A stretch of 64,000 nucleotides of DNA from Isoetes taiwanensis (GCA_021234155.1 JAJEKV010000004.1:11906109-11970108), one strand, 5' to 3'. Numbered from the stretch's first letter, positions 1 to 12,193 are shown. The notes: a model not told the origin generated them from the sequence alone. Numbers and translations are program-made.

Positions 1-1075
1 AGGGTTGCCTAGTTCTGCGTGACCAGTCCTCCTACGTGATGGAGTGGCATCCCAGACACCATTTTCCTATACATGACTCACGTATATAGAAGTGGTATAC
101 GCACCACTTCCATATTCATTAGCATTGGCAACACCACAATTCTTCGAAAAACTAAGAAAAAAGTCAATCATAAATTGTCAAAATTTTTAAGGATCCAACG
201 TGCATAGGGTAAATAGGTCTAAGACATTATTTGGACCCCCTCTTCAGGAGATGCTTGAGTCTTACTAGGTCCACTCTCTTACTAGGACTACCTAAGTAGA
301 GGGAAACGCTTTAACCTTACCAGGCCGAAGTAGAGGAGAAGCTTGAATCTTACTAGGTCCACTCCTTTACTAGGACTACTCTCACCTAAATAGGCTCATC
401 TAAATAAAGGGGAATGCTTTAACCTTACCAAGACCAGTCTCACCTAAGTAGAGGAGATGCTTGAGTCTATAGGTCCACTCTCACCTAAATACATTCTCAT
501 CTTAGTAGAGGAGATTTTTTACTCTATTGGGGGCTCTTACCTAAAGATCTTCAAGGCCTCTATCGTTATATATATTGTGCTTATAGAATTCTATACAGTA
601 ATCTATAAAGGAAATAGTGATTGTGTTCGACTTCTAGCCACTAAGGGCTAGGATAGTGTTACGTGGCACGATCTTTATCCTTGGTGCATTGGCCTACAGG
701 CCTACAATATTCTAGTACATTCTAGACTAGGAAATGTTTAGAGCGTCGACTAATACATCTTGATTGGTAGCCTACCATGAATAATCACCTCAAGGCCCAA
801 GTAGAAAGTTTACAAAAATTTGCTAGTTGTCCTAGAATGTTGTGTAAGTCCACTAATAGGTATTAACTCGTCAGCTACATGAAAGCATGTCAAAAGTTGC
901 TAGAAAATAGTATATTCTACTAGAATGTTCTAAAACATTTGACGTGTTGATGGGTCAACGCACATATATAAGCACCTCAAGTCCAAAATAAATGATTTGC
1001 ATAATTGTCATGGTCTAGAATGTTGTGAAGGTTCATTAATGTGCGTTGACTGATCGGTGAACATGAACAATAAAT
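1..1075. repeat. Dispersed repeat, copy A (partial at window edge)
   Basis: Aligns by eye with 7121-8495 in the same orientation, from about position 46 to the shared sequence CATGAACAATAAA near 1063-1075. It lacks about 360 bp present in the second copy near 7150-7520. It contains several TTCnnGAA-like motifs (for example around 921-940). There is no convincing ORF. The two copies flank 6 kb, so they could be LTRs of one element or two independent insertions; TG/CA ends and target duplications could not be fixed. The orientation of transcription is unknown. Confidence 0.7.
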
Positions 1076-1238
1076 TAAAGTCTAAATGCTCCTTGCTCGA
1101 ATTCGCGCCCATTCCATAGCACTCGATTACCGAAATCCAATTTGAAATCGAATTTGAAAATCAAGCTCCCGCTATGGGCTGCTATCAGAATAAAAGCCAA
1201 TTCCATCTTCCAAATTTCAAGCTTATCGATATCAGGTC

Positions 1239-3578
1239 TTGAGGAGGACGATAATAGACATGGTTTCCACAAGAGGTCGGAGAGGAGACGATGGTGAAGC
1301 AAGTAACAAAGTACCTACATCAAGGAAAAGAGTTACTGCTCCAAGGAGGAAGCGTCGGACACCACAGATCAGTGCTGCATCTCCCACAATGCCAAGGAGG
1401 CCAAGCAAGCGAGGGCAGTGGACTGAAGATCAAATGGCAGACATCTTGGATGAGGTAAGTGAGTATGGTATATCTGTTAGAGAGGCATCTAGAAGGTCTA
1501 AAATCCCAGAATCAACAATAAGGGACTGGCTGTATGGTCGTATAACTCACAAACAGACTGGTAATCCACAAATCCTGACGACTCTACAAGAGGAAGAGTT
1601 AGTCAATTGGGCACTCTCCAGGGCCGAGCAGGGAATGGGGGTCACACTCTCAGCTGTCAAGGAAAGGGCAGCACAGATGGCTATGGAGGGGGGCAACTCA
1701 GAATCTCCCCGAGTTTCCGGGAGTAAATGGTGGAAACTGTTCAAACAAAGGCATCCAGAGGTTACACTAAGAAGTGCAGAGACACTAGATGTTGCTCGGG
1801 CTCGTGCTATGACACAAGAGAATCTGGATAACTTTTATACTGGTCTGAGACAGATCTATGACGAGTTCAATTTCCCGGCATCTAGGATCTGGAATGCCGA
1901 TGAGACTGGCATCCAAGCTGGTAAGGTGAAGGGCATGAAGATTATAGGAAGGAAAGGGGAGCATAGGGTCAATGAGGTGGTCATGAACAATAGGGAGTGG
2001 GTGACCATTCTGGTATGTGTAAATGCTGAAGGGTTTAGGTTACCTAATTTGTATATATTCAAGGGTACACGGATGAGGCAAGATAACATTGCCAGATGTG
2101 AGGAAGGGGCAATTCAAGCTGTGCAGCCCTCGGCTTGGATGACTACAGAATTGTTCAAGTCTTGGTTGTCACATTTTGTTGCTAGGGTTCCTGGTGGAGT
2201 ATCTCCAACAAGGCCACATCTGATAATATTGGATGGCCATGGCAGCCATGTAGAGCTGGAAGTGATTTTGGCAGCTAAGGAAATGGGCATACATTTTGCC
2301 CTACTTCCAGCCCACACATCACATAGGTTACAACCTTTGGATGTTGCATGCTTTGCACCATTCAAGGCAGCTTTCAAGAGATTGAGATCTTCTTACATGG
2401 TTAGCAAAGGGAGGACTGAACCGAAGAGGGAGGACATTGCAGAGCTCATTTCACAGGCAGTTGAATCAGGGCTGACACCTAGCAACATCAAGGCAGGGTT
2501 TAGAGCTACTGGGATTTGGCCATTCAACTCGGACAAAGTTAAGCCAGGCCAGGAAAGTGGCAGGTTTGGAAGAGTGCCCATGGAGCAGATTGTCCAAAGT
2601 GTGGGCCAGGAAAATGTAGCCAATTTGGAGGAGGAGGAATTGGAGCAATTCAACATGGCTGACTTGCATGCGTTATGGGAGGCACCACGCCCTGCTGGTG
2701 AGCATGGTGGCCAAGAGCCTAATGGAGTGCATCAACATGTAGTTGACAATGTGGACATTGAAAGTCATGATGTGCATCCATCTCATCAAGAAGACGCACC
2801 ACATGGGGAACATCAGGACATTGAGCAGACCTTACAACCTTCACAGCAACATGTGGTTACACCTGCTGACATGGGAACAACACATGCATGTGTGCAGCTC
2901 CCTACAGAAGTGAGGACATCACAGGCCTGCATGCAACAATCTCAATCCTCGAGGGCAAGGAATCGAGGTGTAGTCCCAGACCTGAGTGGGAGGGTGCATA
3001 TCTCTAGTGATGGCTTCTGTGAAGCCTTGGCTGCTGAGAGGGCTAGGAGAGCTGAGGCAGCAAGACTAAAGAATGAGCAAGTTGCAGCCAGGAAACTCGA
3101 AACTGCTAGAAGGAAATTGGAAAGACAGGAGGCTGCCAGGAGAGCTCAACAGAATAGGGAAGAGAGGGAAAACAGGAAGAAAGCTGATGCAGAATTTGAA
3201 GCCTCTACTGCTAGACTTAGGGCACTAATGTACCCTAGGGGCATCTCAAGAGTTGCAGTAGTCTTCAGCTTTCAGAGACCAATGAGTGATGAGGTGAGGA
3301 GCAAAAGATTAGAGGTTAGAAACAGAATGAGGACAAGGCAAGGGTTGAGTCCAATGAGGGATCCAATATTGAGAACATCATTCACCATGGACCCTGGACT
3401 TCAGCAAGTTAGTGGATTGACCACACCAGTTACTAGTGATCATGCAGGTGACCATGATAGTGAAGATGAAGTGAATGTTATGTGCAGCCTGGAAGATACT
3501 CACCTGTGCTCGGGAGATGTTGGTGGTGTGCAGGATGTTAGCATAGCCCGGGGGGTTCGCCTAGATTATGGGGTATGA
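1239..3578 (+). CDS. pogo/CENP-B-like DDE transposase, intact
   Basis: 779 residues, uninterrupted. A basic N-terminus (RKRVTAPRRKRR, about 29-40) could be a nuclear localisation signal. A Pipsqueak-type helix-turn-helix lies at about 58-98 (GQWTEDQMADIL ... IPESTIRDWL). A CENP-B-type second DNA-binding region is likely at 110-180. The DDE_1 catalytic core has IWNADETG (D221), LDGHGSH (D332) and LQPLDV (D368), so all three acidic positions are present. The C-terminal third (about 560-640) is rich in R, E, A and K and looks like a coiled coil. Met at 1260 is an alternative start and may be the real one, since the protein then opens MVSTRGRRG. No introns are visible. By family this protein binds transposon ends and cuts and pastes DNA in the nucleus. 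Intact frame and motifs suggest a recent or domesticated copy. Terminal inverted repeats were not found. Confidence 0.92.
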   Translation: MRRTIIDMVSTRGRRGDDGEASNKVPTSRKRVTAPRRKRRTPQISAASPTMPRRPSKRGQWTEDQMADILDEVSEYGISVREASRRSKIPESTIRDWLYGRITHKQTGNPQILTTLQEEELVNWALSRAEQGMGVTLSAVKERAAQMAMEGGNSESPRVSGSKWWKLFKQRHPEVTLRSAETLDVARARAMTQENLDNFYTGLRQIYDEFNFPASRIWNADETGIQAGKVKGMKIIGRKGEHRVNEVVMNNREWVTILVCVNAEGFRLPNLYIFKGTRMRQDNIARCEEGAIQAVQPSAWMTTELFKSWLSHFVARVPGGVSPTRPHLIILDGHGSHVELEVILAAKEMGIHFALLPAHTSHRLQPLDVACFAPFKAAFKRLRSSYMVSKGRTEPKREDIAELISQAVESGLTPSNIKAGFRATGIWPFNSDKVKPGQESGRFGRVPMEQIVQSVGQENVANLEEEELEQFNMADLHALWEAPRPAGEHGGQEPNGVHQHVVDNVDIESHDVHPSHQEDAPHGEHQDIEQTLQPSQQHVVTPADMGTTHACVQLPTEVRTSQACMQQSQSSRARNRGVVPDLSGRVHISSDGFCEALAAERARRAEAARLKNEQVAARKLETARRKLERQEAARRAQQNREERENRKKADAEFEASTARLRALMYPRGISRVAVVFSFQRPMSDEVRSKRLEVRNRMRTRQGLSPMRDPILRTSFTMDPGLQQVSGLTTPVTSDHAGDHDSEDEVNVMCSLEDTHLCSGDVGGVQDVSIARGVRLDYGV

Positions 3579-3612
3579 AACATGTGAGTGCACCAAATGG
3601 GTTTTTTTATTG

Positions 3613-3686
3613 CCTCTCTGGTACCGTATACATAAGAAAAATATAAGGTTTTTATAGTTTGAATGTCGTATAGATACCAGAGGGAG
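3613..3686. repeat. Short imperfect inverted repeat after the transposase gene
   Basis: CCTCTCTGGTACCGTATAC near 3613-3631 is repeated in inverted form near 3668-3684 (GTATAGATACCAGAGG), separated by about 35 bp. It sits just after the transposase stop codon and could form a hairpin or be part of a 3' UTR or terminal structure. Its function is unknown. Confidence 0.45.
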
Positions 3687-4117
3687 TGTGGTGGCGCCAA
3701 TGTTCGATTCGTATTCATACTGTAAGGGTCCGTCATTTTTGGTGAGCTTCTACTGTTGGGGATTCCGTCATCGAGTCTATATCTATTCTATTCTTAGATC
3801 AAGATCTATATTGTATGAATGCCGAGGCTGTGTATTTTAAGTTTCCTTTCGTTAACTTATAAAATATCACTTATAAAATTACTTACGTATTAATACTTAC
3901 ATAATAAGTACTAATACTATGATAATATATAAAGTAATAGATAATATATAAAGTAATAGAGATGTCGCATATGTATGGAAAGGGTTGTCAAGTAAAAGTG
4001 TTTTGGGCAAGTAATTATATGATATGGGCTGCATTCTTTTACAAATAATGTAGTCGTATACAAAGGGTTTTTCATATGGAACTGTCGTATACAATGGGTT
4101 TTTTGACAACCTAAGGA

Positions 4118-4660
4118 ATGCACATGGCATATATACCTATAATAGAGGTGAATCCCCCGGGTAGCATAGAAGGATTCCTGCCTCTGGTCAGGCCTGTCCC
4201 AAACTCAATTAGTACAATCAGATCACCATTGAAGACCTGGGACTTGGTCAACAGGGAGGGAGAGTCCCAGCAAAACGCAGGTATTGGTCTTGGGAATTCC
4301 ATGAGGTTGGATACGGAAGGTTGGGTCAATTATGCAGCAGCACACTCTGGACCCCAGCATGACGAGGATAAGGCCATAGACAAAGCTAGGATCATTCGAG
4401 AAATGGTCGAAATAGGCGTGGAAAAGGACATCATCTCTCGGGCCAAAGGAATGGATGTGGAGTTTGCAAAGACCTGGAGGGCAAATATGTCTGAAGGGTT
4501 GGTACCAACACCAAGATTCGAAGAGGGCAACACTTTCACCAACCAGGTGTGTTAAGTCTAAAACAGGCGCATTTCTGATACAATACTAACATCTAACATT
4601 TGCACATGGCAGGAAGCTGAAGACAGTGACGAGACCATAGATGAGACCTTAGACAACTAA
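4118..4660 (+). CDS. Small two-exon protein of unknown function
   Basis: Exon 1 is 4118-4546 and exon 2 is 4613-4660. A GT donor at 4547 (CAG/gtgtgt) and an AG acceptor at 4611-4612 (catggcag/GAAGCT) join in frame, giving 158 residues with an acidic tail (EAEDSDETIDETLDN). Without splicing the frame stops after NQVC, so the intron call rests on the good splice sites and the coherent acidic end. A central charged, probably helical part (DKARIIREMVEIGVEKDII) is visible. I do not recognise a family. It follows the pogo-like transposase gene by 540 bp on the same strand and could be a second gene of that element or an unrelated remnant. An in-frame Met at 4124 is an alternative start. Confidence 0.4.
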
Positions 4661-7080
4661 GGTAGCAGCACTTGTAGCAGCAGCACAACATTAAATATGA
4701 AAGCAAATATTCTTTGCATTGTATATTCACGTTTGATAAATTGGTCTAACCTTAAGATCACTTCTCATGGCATATAATACAGCAAACATTGGTCTTCAAA
4801 TGAAGGGGATCTTCAGCCCAATTTGGAAAGTTCTGTTGCATTTGTAAATAAAAATCGTGTTAAAACAATAACTCAAGTACTGTGTTAAGACAATCACTCG
4901 TATTCTTTTCAAAAAGCCCGAGGGCTGATACAAAAGTTGGCCCTTAGGCACATCACAAAAATCCATGACCCGTAGGCCACATTGTACATCAAAACATAAC
5001 TAGCCAAAAAAGAGGAGGTGAAGGTGTTGAGGTCGTCCAGTGGAGCCATTGCAGACAAGGCTGGAAGCAATCAATGATCAATTGGGCTCTGAAATAGAAC
5101 ACAGTCATCCTCACTAACCACAATCTGGCAGTGAATGAGGTCAGTCTCATTGCGCGCCCTTTCGACATGTGTTGCTATCTCGGGAGATACCTCAACATGG
5201 AGGGTTGATGCTACAGCACGGGTAACCTTTGCTGGTGTGACGAGGCAGTTACGAAGTGTGAAGAAGATCGGAGTTGTTGAAGTCGTGGATGAACTGGGAC
5301 TGGGAACATTACTCTACGGTGGCCTCGGACATTTGCCAGGAGACGGTCCCCTCTCCTGCCGGATCTTGCAGTGTCCCAGGTCGGGCCGCATCCAGGAAAA
5401 CTTGTGCGACGTGCTTGATCCATGTTCTCCGCTGCCAATGGAAGAAAAACATGTTTAAATTAAACCAGAAACATCCAAATTATACTGAAGAGGTAGCAAC
5501 CTGTGCTGGTTCGATGGAGCTGATGAAGAATACCGAGAATGTCGTTGCGAGAAAACGAACTCAGAATTTAAAGAACGAATGGAATGATGGGTCTGGCGCG
5601 AACTGAGCAAGCCAGATATCCAAAAAGCTTCGCTTTAATGACCAATTCCTGCCACTGCAGCCGGAGCAGAGTCGGTCCGGGCAATTTAGAGGCGAATCAA
5701 TACGAGAATTAGGAAGGGTTTAAGGATTGAGGCTGGAAAATCGTCGAAGGTGGGCTAGTTTGGGGACGGAATCCGTTACCTTAGGGCACAATAGCTGGCA
5801 ACCGTGAGGGCGTAGGGGGCCTCGGGTATAGCGAAAAGGGGGTAATCGTAGGCCACTCATTGATGCACCGCCCCCCGTTCGCGGGAGACTGGCAGACGTA
5901 CGTAGTCTTAAGTGCCATGTCAGATGGCACACTCGGCGTCATAGCGGGTCCGTAGGGCTGGCGATGGCAGGCCTCGTTTATATGCGAATGAGGCCATCGA
6001 ATTAACGACGGGGGAGCCTAGACCCCCTACTCAAGATGCCATAACTTCTAAACCTTAGCGATTTTAGGAAAAATTTATTCTGCAAAGTTGTTGTCCAGGT
6101 TATTAGGTACCCAAAACACCCGGCGGCCGACAAAGCGCGCAATTGTATCTCGACCTACACTTGTTTGCCTCTTAAGTGCGCGAAACATGGCGACCATACC
6201 CTAAAGCATTTCCTTCAAGTTGTTGTTTTATTCTCTCTTGCAACGTTGGCCCTTAGATGGAGGAATATGTTGGGACAGCATACCAACCATAAAAAAAAAA
6301 CAAAAGAAAAGGCATTTGGGGAATTGAAACAAGAGGGAAAACTTTATGCAAACATATATATGATGTATAATAACACATAACATCATGCAAACTGCTCATT
6401 GAGCAGGCATAAAAAAAATATGGGGTTATTCTCCTAAATTTCCAGTCACAATTCTTATTCTCCGGTTCAAGTTTTTATTTGCGAGCAAAAAAATTGTGGG
6501 ATTCCCTTCAAAATCCAGCAGATAATCATTAGTTTATATTCAAAATCTAGTAGAGAATGACATTTAGCGGCAAACTATCGAGTTAGAGCTATTGGGGATT
6601 TCGAAGCCCGTCATTGAGGCAATTCCTTTAATAACGAGGTAATGTATATGTTAGGTCTCAAGTTCGAGTTGTGACTAGGGAGAGATACTTATTTCGTGCC
6701 TTGGTATCATTAACCTCGTGTTCTAGAAGGGACCATCATACGTTCCAAGGGATGCTGCCACAAAAATGCTTACATTGCCTTGCCTTACCTTACCTCTAAA
6801 GGATCTCTATACATCAAGTACAAGTTAACGTTTGTATGAAGTGAACCAAAGAAATAAACAATAAAGTGTCCACGAGTTGTGCCATAAAAGCAAATAAAGG
6901 ACGACACAAATCATTAGAATAGAATAGAATAGAATAAAGAAATTTCTCAATATGAGGGGGTTTTGTGGTTCAAAACCAATGAAATGCCAAATAACTCAAC
7001 ATACCACTCATATCAACACTAGACTGATGTTGCGGTGGCACAAAATAGAAACATGGCCGTGATTTTGCGCTAGCGTGCAT
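4661..7080. other. Non-coding stretch with no recognised gene
   Basis: Short ORFs here (for example 5135-5606) show no domain I recognise. The minus strand around 5440-5330 has a splice-like CAG followed by a short open stretch, too broken to call. A short (AGAAT)4 microsatellite lies at about 6918-6940. The stretch before 6170 is GC-richer than its surroundings, which may mark a different insertion. Confidence 0.5.
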
Positions 7081-8495
7081 TTTGATGCTGCCAAGTGGCA
7101 CCCTCTACAATACGGAATGGAAATAGGGTTGGCTGATTCCGCATGACCAGTCCTCCAGGTTATTTTTTAAGGTTTTGCTTAGATTGCAACTGCCGCAGAC
7201 GAGTTTAGCACAGGTAGAACACAGGTAGACAAGGCTCCAAACAGACTGCCACAGACGAGTTCGAAACAGGCAGAAAGATACAAATGAACTTAAAACACGT
7301 AGAAATCTCCAAAAATATAGCTCAAAATCTCTGAAACAACGTCGGATCTTCAAAAGCAGAGTTCACAAGTAATGTTCTTTGTCGTATCTGCTGTAAATGC
7401 ATCAGTTCTTTCCTGTTTTGCAAAAAAATCAAAACCACTCCCGTGTTTCTATTTGTAAGGGTATGGTGTCTGGTCCACCATTCTGCCACTCCGAGAGACC
7501 AATCCCAGCTGCTGCTGACCCCTCTCTATCCCAGACACCATTTTCCTATACATAATTCACATATATAGAAGTAGTGTAAGCACCATTTCCATATTCATTA
7601 GCATTGGCAACACTACAATTCTTCGAAAAACCAAGAAAAAAGTCAATCATAAATTGTCAAAAATTTTAAGGATCCAACGTGCATAGGGTAAATAGGTCTA
7701 AGACATTATTTGGACCCCCTCTTCAAGAGATGCTTGAGTCTTACTAGGTCCACACTCTCTTACTAGGACTACCTAAGTAGAGAGGAATGATTCAACCTTA
7801 CCAAGGCCACGTCGCCTAAGTAGAGGAGATGCTTGAATCTTACTAGGTCCACTCCCTTACTAGGACTACTCTCACCTAAATAAAGGGGAATGCTTCAATC
7901 TTACCAAGACCAGTCTCACCTAAGTAGAGGAGATGCTTGAGTCTGTAGGTCTACTCTCACCTAAATAGATTTCATCTTAGTAGAGGAGAGGCCTCTCGTA
8001 GAATTCTATACAATAATTTAAAAAGGAAATAGTGACTGTGTTTAACTTCCAGCCATCAAGGGCTAGGATAGTATTACGTGGCACGATCTTTATTCTTGGT
8101 GCATTGGCCTATAGGCCTCCAATATTCTAGTAAATTCTAGGGTAGAAAATGTTCAGAGCGTTGACTAATACATCTTGATTAGTAACCTAGCATGAATAAC
8201 CACCTCAAATCCCAAGTAGAAAGTTTATAGAAATTTGCTAGATGTCCTAGAATGTTGTGTAAGTTCACTAATAGGTATTGACTCGTCACCTACATGAATA
8301 AGCATGTCAAAAGTTGCTAAAAAATAGTATGTTTCTACAAGAATGTTCTAGAACATTTGGGGTGTTGATAGGTCAACGCACATATATAAGCACCTCAAGT
8401 CCAAAATAAATGATTTGCATAAATTATCATGGTCTAGAATGTTGTGAAAGTTCATTAATTGGCATTGTCTGATCGGCTAACATGAACAATAAAGT
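7081..8495. repeat. Dispersed repeat, copy B (longer copy)
   Basis: Second copy of the 1-1075 repeat. Its first part, about 7081-7530, is also matched in inverted orientation at about 57600-57200 (shared blocks include TTTCTATTT, GTGTCTG.TCCAC.ATT and CCAGCT in the same order). It carries GAATGTTCTAGAACATT at 8341-8357, an exact run of alternating GAA/TTC heat-shock-element units. No protein-coding potential is evident. Confidence 0.7.
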
Positions 8496-9123
8496 CAGTA
8501 GTTGCTAAAATACTATCTATCCCTAAATAGAAAGGTGCTAAAATAGTATATTTCGGCCAAAACGTACTAGGGAAACTTCAGGCCGAGGAAATTCCTCGAG
8601 GGAATTTCCCGAGGCGGCGCAACCAGACTCGGCAGCGCCCAGGGAATATTCCTGAGGGAATTTTGAGACCTGAACTTTCCCGGTCATAATGACCCAGAGG
8701 TTGAAATTTCCGCTTTCCTCTCTTCCAGAGGATCCTTTGCGTGAGCAGGTCCTCGGTGCCCAGATCAGGTCTTGATCAGGCTGCAGATCCCAAATTGAAT
8801 AGGAACTATGACCCTGGCAAAGCAGAGCACAATGCCACCGATTATACAAATGGAGGTTCCGGAGCCCACGTTTACAGAGTCCCAATCCAACATGGATTTA
8901 GTTGGAAATGCTACTTCTTGGACTCAATCGAGCTCGGATGTAGCTACAAATAGCTCTATACACACGGATCTATCCACATATAGCTACTTAAAAATCTTCG
9001 GAGTTGAATCTTTGTATGTCCCTAGATAATCACAGGAAGTTCTTTTATGTTCTAGAATATTTTCGAAGAGTTGATGAATGGTTGTTAGTTGGTCAAGACT
9101 CATGAATAAAACTTTCTATGGTC
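8496..9123. other. Non-coding stretch with clustered palindromes
   Basis: Around 8571-8665 lie several small palindromes (GGAAATTCC, GGGAATTTCCC, GGAATATTCC). The ORF that ends at 9029 is not recognisable. Another TTCTAGAA motif occurs near 9050-9057. Confidence 0.4.
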
Positions 9124-10924
9124 GATGACTTCTTCCATGAGGCACGAAGGGTTGCAGAGGATCAAAGTGTGCAAGTATGTGATCGGTTCCTTGACATGGC
9201 ATTACTAGATATTGAAGATCATATGAACTCTGCTGGATGATCTTTAAGGGAGTTTGACTTCATTCTTCCTGAGCGTGCAATAGATCCATATATGATATTT
9301 CGAGATGAGGTATTTCAGGAAGATATGGCAGAGGTGCAAGAAGATGTAGACCGCCTATATAATGACCAACATGTTATCTTTGATCGTGTGATCGATGAAA
9401 CGTGATGTTGGAAAAAGGACAGGTGTTTTTCGTTCATGGTGCAGGCGGCTCGGGAAAGAGTTTCCTTTTTAGCACCATGTTGTCCTATGTTCGTGCCAAA
9501 GGTATCATTGCACTTGCTGCTGCTTCTTCAAGAATTGCTTTCTTTATTGAATTGCATTCAAGATTTAACTTTATTGAAGGGATGAGACATCAACTTGCAA
9601 TATTGCACATTCAAATTTAAGATACCAATTAATGGGTAGATGAGACATAAACATGTTTTTGCAATATACATGGTTGCAAAGAAACAAAGCGATGCTTAAA
9701 CGCAACGCAAAATTGATCAAGAAACAAGTTTTTTTTTTCCAAAAAGTAGGTCTGCCATGCTTTTTGTCATGTAACCCCATTAAATATGGGATGAGGTCCC
9801 CAATGATGCATAAACATGTTTTAACAAATACTATATAGTATGTATGGTCTTGGATAGAATGCTACTATAGGCACTTAGTATTATAAGTGGATATACCATT
9901 TTGTCTTGATGTCATAAGCTAGTGACAAAATATTTGGGGACTCATTGTTGTTTTGGGAGGAGATTTTAGCAACACGCCGCGTGCAACCATGACTGGATAG
10001 AACGCTTGCGGACGATGTGTCGTGACAAAATATTTGGGGGACTCATTGTTGTTTTGGGAGGAGATTTTCGCCAAGTTACCTGTGGTTCCACGAGGAATTC
10101 GACCCCAAATTGTGCATGCTTCCTTAAAGTATTCTTACATATGGGATCATGTCGAGGAACATAAGCTCAACACAAATATGCGGGTAATGAATAATGTGGG
10201 AAGAGATGCGGAAGAGCAAAAAGCATTTGCTGACTATCTCCTACGAGTTGGAGATGGGCCTGAAACCACTTTTTCCAACATTGGATTGGATGTGATACGT
10301 CTTCCGGAAGAGATTTGTGTCAAGTCGCAGGACTTAAATGACTTGCTCGCCGTGTCATTCCCTAATATTTCAACAAATTATAGAAATGTGCCCTATTGGG
10401 TGCAAAGGACGATCCTTACGCCACTAAATGAGGATGTAGACGAAGTAAACAAGAGAATGACAGAGTGGTTGCCCGCTGCACCTATTGATTATTATAGTGC
10501 TGATCGAGCTGTTGATGAGAATGATGCAGGGGTGTATCCTACTGAATTTTTGAATGCACAAACTCGGAGTGGGATGCCTCCACATCAATCGACATTGAAG
10601 ATTGGCATGATTGTCATGTTATTGAGGTCTGTTTCTATACGCAAGGGACTTTATAATGGCACCCGCCTCATTATACATTCATTGGGAAGACGTGCTATAG
10701 ATGCCGAGATTGTCACTGGAAAGAATATTGGAAGCAGAGTATTTGTATTTCGAATTCCGTTGGTGCCTAATAATGCAGAACTCCCATTCCAGTTTGAACG
10801 CATGCAATTTCCGCTGCGTCCAGCTTTTGGTATGACGATCAACAAGTCCCAGGGCCAAACAATGAAAATGGTTGGTTTGTATTTGCTAAATCCAGTATTT
10901 GCTCAAGGAATCATAAAGGTATAA
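9124..10924 (+). pseudogene. Helitron RepHel protein, PIF1-like helicase part (broken)
   Basis: Pieces of one helicase read in order. At about 9124-9395 there is a pre-helicase segment with a stop (LLDIEDHMNSAG*). At 9402-9620 is Walker A, VHGAGGSGKS, followed by ALAAASSRIA and HSRF. At about 10024-10074, in another frame, is the Walker B region IVVLGGDFRQ. At 10075-10910 is LPVVPRG through NTNMRV to the motif V/VI region FGMTINKSQGQT. At least one frameshift (about 2 bp missing between GGDFRQ and LPVVPRG), an in-frame stop and a degraded gap at 9620-10020 inactivate it. The Rep nuclease part is absent. The C-terminus leaves the family sequence after NPVFAQG. Helitron helicases unwind DNA for rolling-circle transposition. 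No CTRR end with a hairpin was found downstream. Confidence 0.85.
9922..10069 (+). repeat. 48-bp direct duplication inside the Helitron helicase
   Basis: The block GTGACAAAATATTTGGGG ... GGAGGAGATTTT occurs at about 9922-9968 and again at 10021-10068, a period of about 98 bp. The second copy carries the reading frame for IVVLGGDFRQ. The duplication helps explain the broken frame. Confidence 0.8.
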
Positions 10925-12193
10925 AGGTACTCATTTTATCAAAGAGCTCAAGGCATAAAGGTACTCATTTTATCAAAGAATGGAGATGCTTCCTCAGACG
11001 TTGACAGATCAAGATATACAACAAATATTGTATACAAAGAACTCCTTTAAGTGTGAGTTTAATACTTAAGAATCTCTACTTCTAATCTCTCTTTGTTCTC
11101 ATTGATTTCTTCTACTTTTCTTACTTACTTATTTACTTCTTCATCCATGTAGATGGTGCGTATCTTGGTCCCGTGGTTTGGTGACCATGTCGTCAAATGC
11201 CTAATGAGAACCAGGACAAAATTTTGTGTTTTGCATTTTTGTACCTCTCTTTTGTTGATATACTTAACTATTTCTAAGGGTGACATTATGTTTTGGATGT
11301 GTCTTTCTAAAATTTGAGCATAACTTTTGTTTTGTATTTTGACCATTCTTTTCTCTACCCTGAACGCAAAGTTAATGCATTGATGATATTGTCATTAGAC
11401 ATTTCCAATAACAAAAATGATTACAAAAGCAAAATAATTTCCATTCTTGCCAGTATCACATGTGCTGTTGTCGAAAGTTGCACATATGAACGTTAAAGGT
11501 CGAATGAAAACACATGTGCTGTTGTCGAAAGTTGCACATATGAACGTTAAAGGTCGAATTAAAACATATATTGTATATATTTGTGATGGGGACTGGAAAA
11601 ATGCTTGGATAGGGATTCACAGTGGGCATGATCAACCAATCAAATCGATCCTGTGGGAGAGATTTTTAGCAGATTTTTCAACACCCTATCGCCGATGTGG
11701 ATTGAAATGGAGGTTGGATGACAGTTCTTGTTACAGAGCTTTTTCTTTGGGCACAGTACGATTTCATCTAGCAAATTCAGTCCATGGAAGCAAAATTGAA
11801 ACGAGCTTTTCATCATCACCTGACCATCTGGAGAGAGTGAAAATCTGGAGAAAAGAAATTTAATGAATTCTGCGGCAATTTTGTTAGCAAATACATCGGA
11901 TGAGGCTTTTGCATCAGATACAATCAGAAGCTATAGCCGATTTGTCCAGTTCGATGGCTGTAAACAGGATTCAAAGGGTTCAAATATTGACTAACGATTT
12001 CAAGAGTTCAAACCGGCATCGAACGTCCGAACTGAGGTACCTGGCTGATAACGGCCCGCGAAACATTTCAAGGTTTTGATATTGTCCAATATATGCACAA
12101 AGCTAGGATTCAAGGTTACCAGTAATGAACTAGCACGGATTCGCCTCAAAGGATTGCGGAGATGCTCGTACAAAAGATTCCTATTCAAAAAAT
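10925..12193. other. Non-coding stretch between Helitron and PPR gene
   Basis: It starts with a small duplication of AAGGTACTCATTTTATCAAA near 10918-10978. Two 54-bp tandem units start at 11457 and 11511 (each contains GTGCTGTTGTCGAAAGTTGC). ORFs through this stretch, including 11447-11863, have no recognisable domain. Confidence 0.5.

Noticed and set aside
5211-5606. Overlapping ORFs on both strands as a possible gene
   Set aside because: No domain is recognisable in any frame, there are frame breaks, and splice sites do not give a longer product.
6620-6700. B-box-like TCAAGTTCGAGTTG suggesting a SINE or tRNA
   Set aside because: No A box at the right distance, no tail and no tRNA cloverleaf; a single weak box is not enough.
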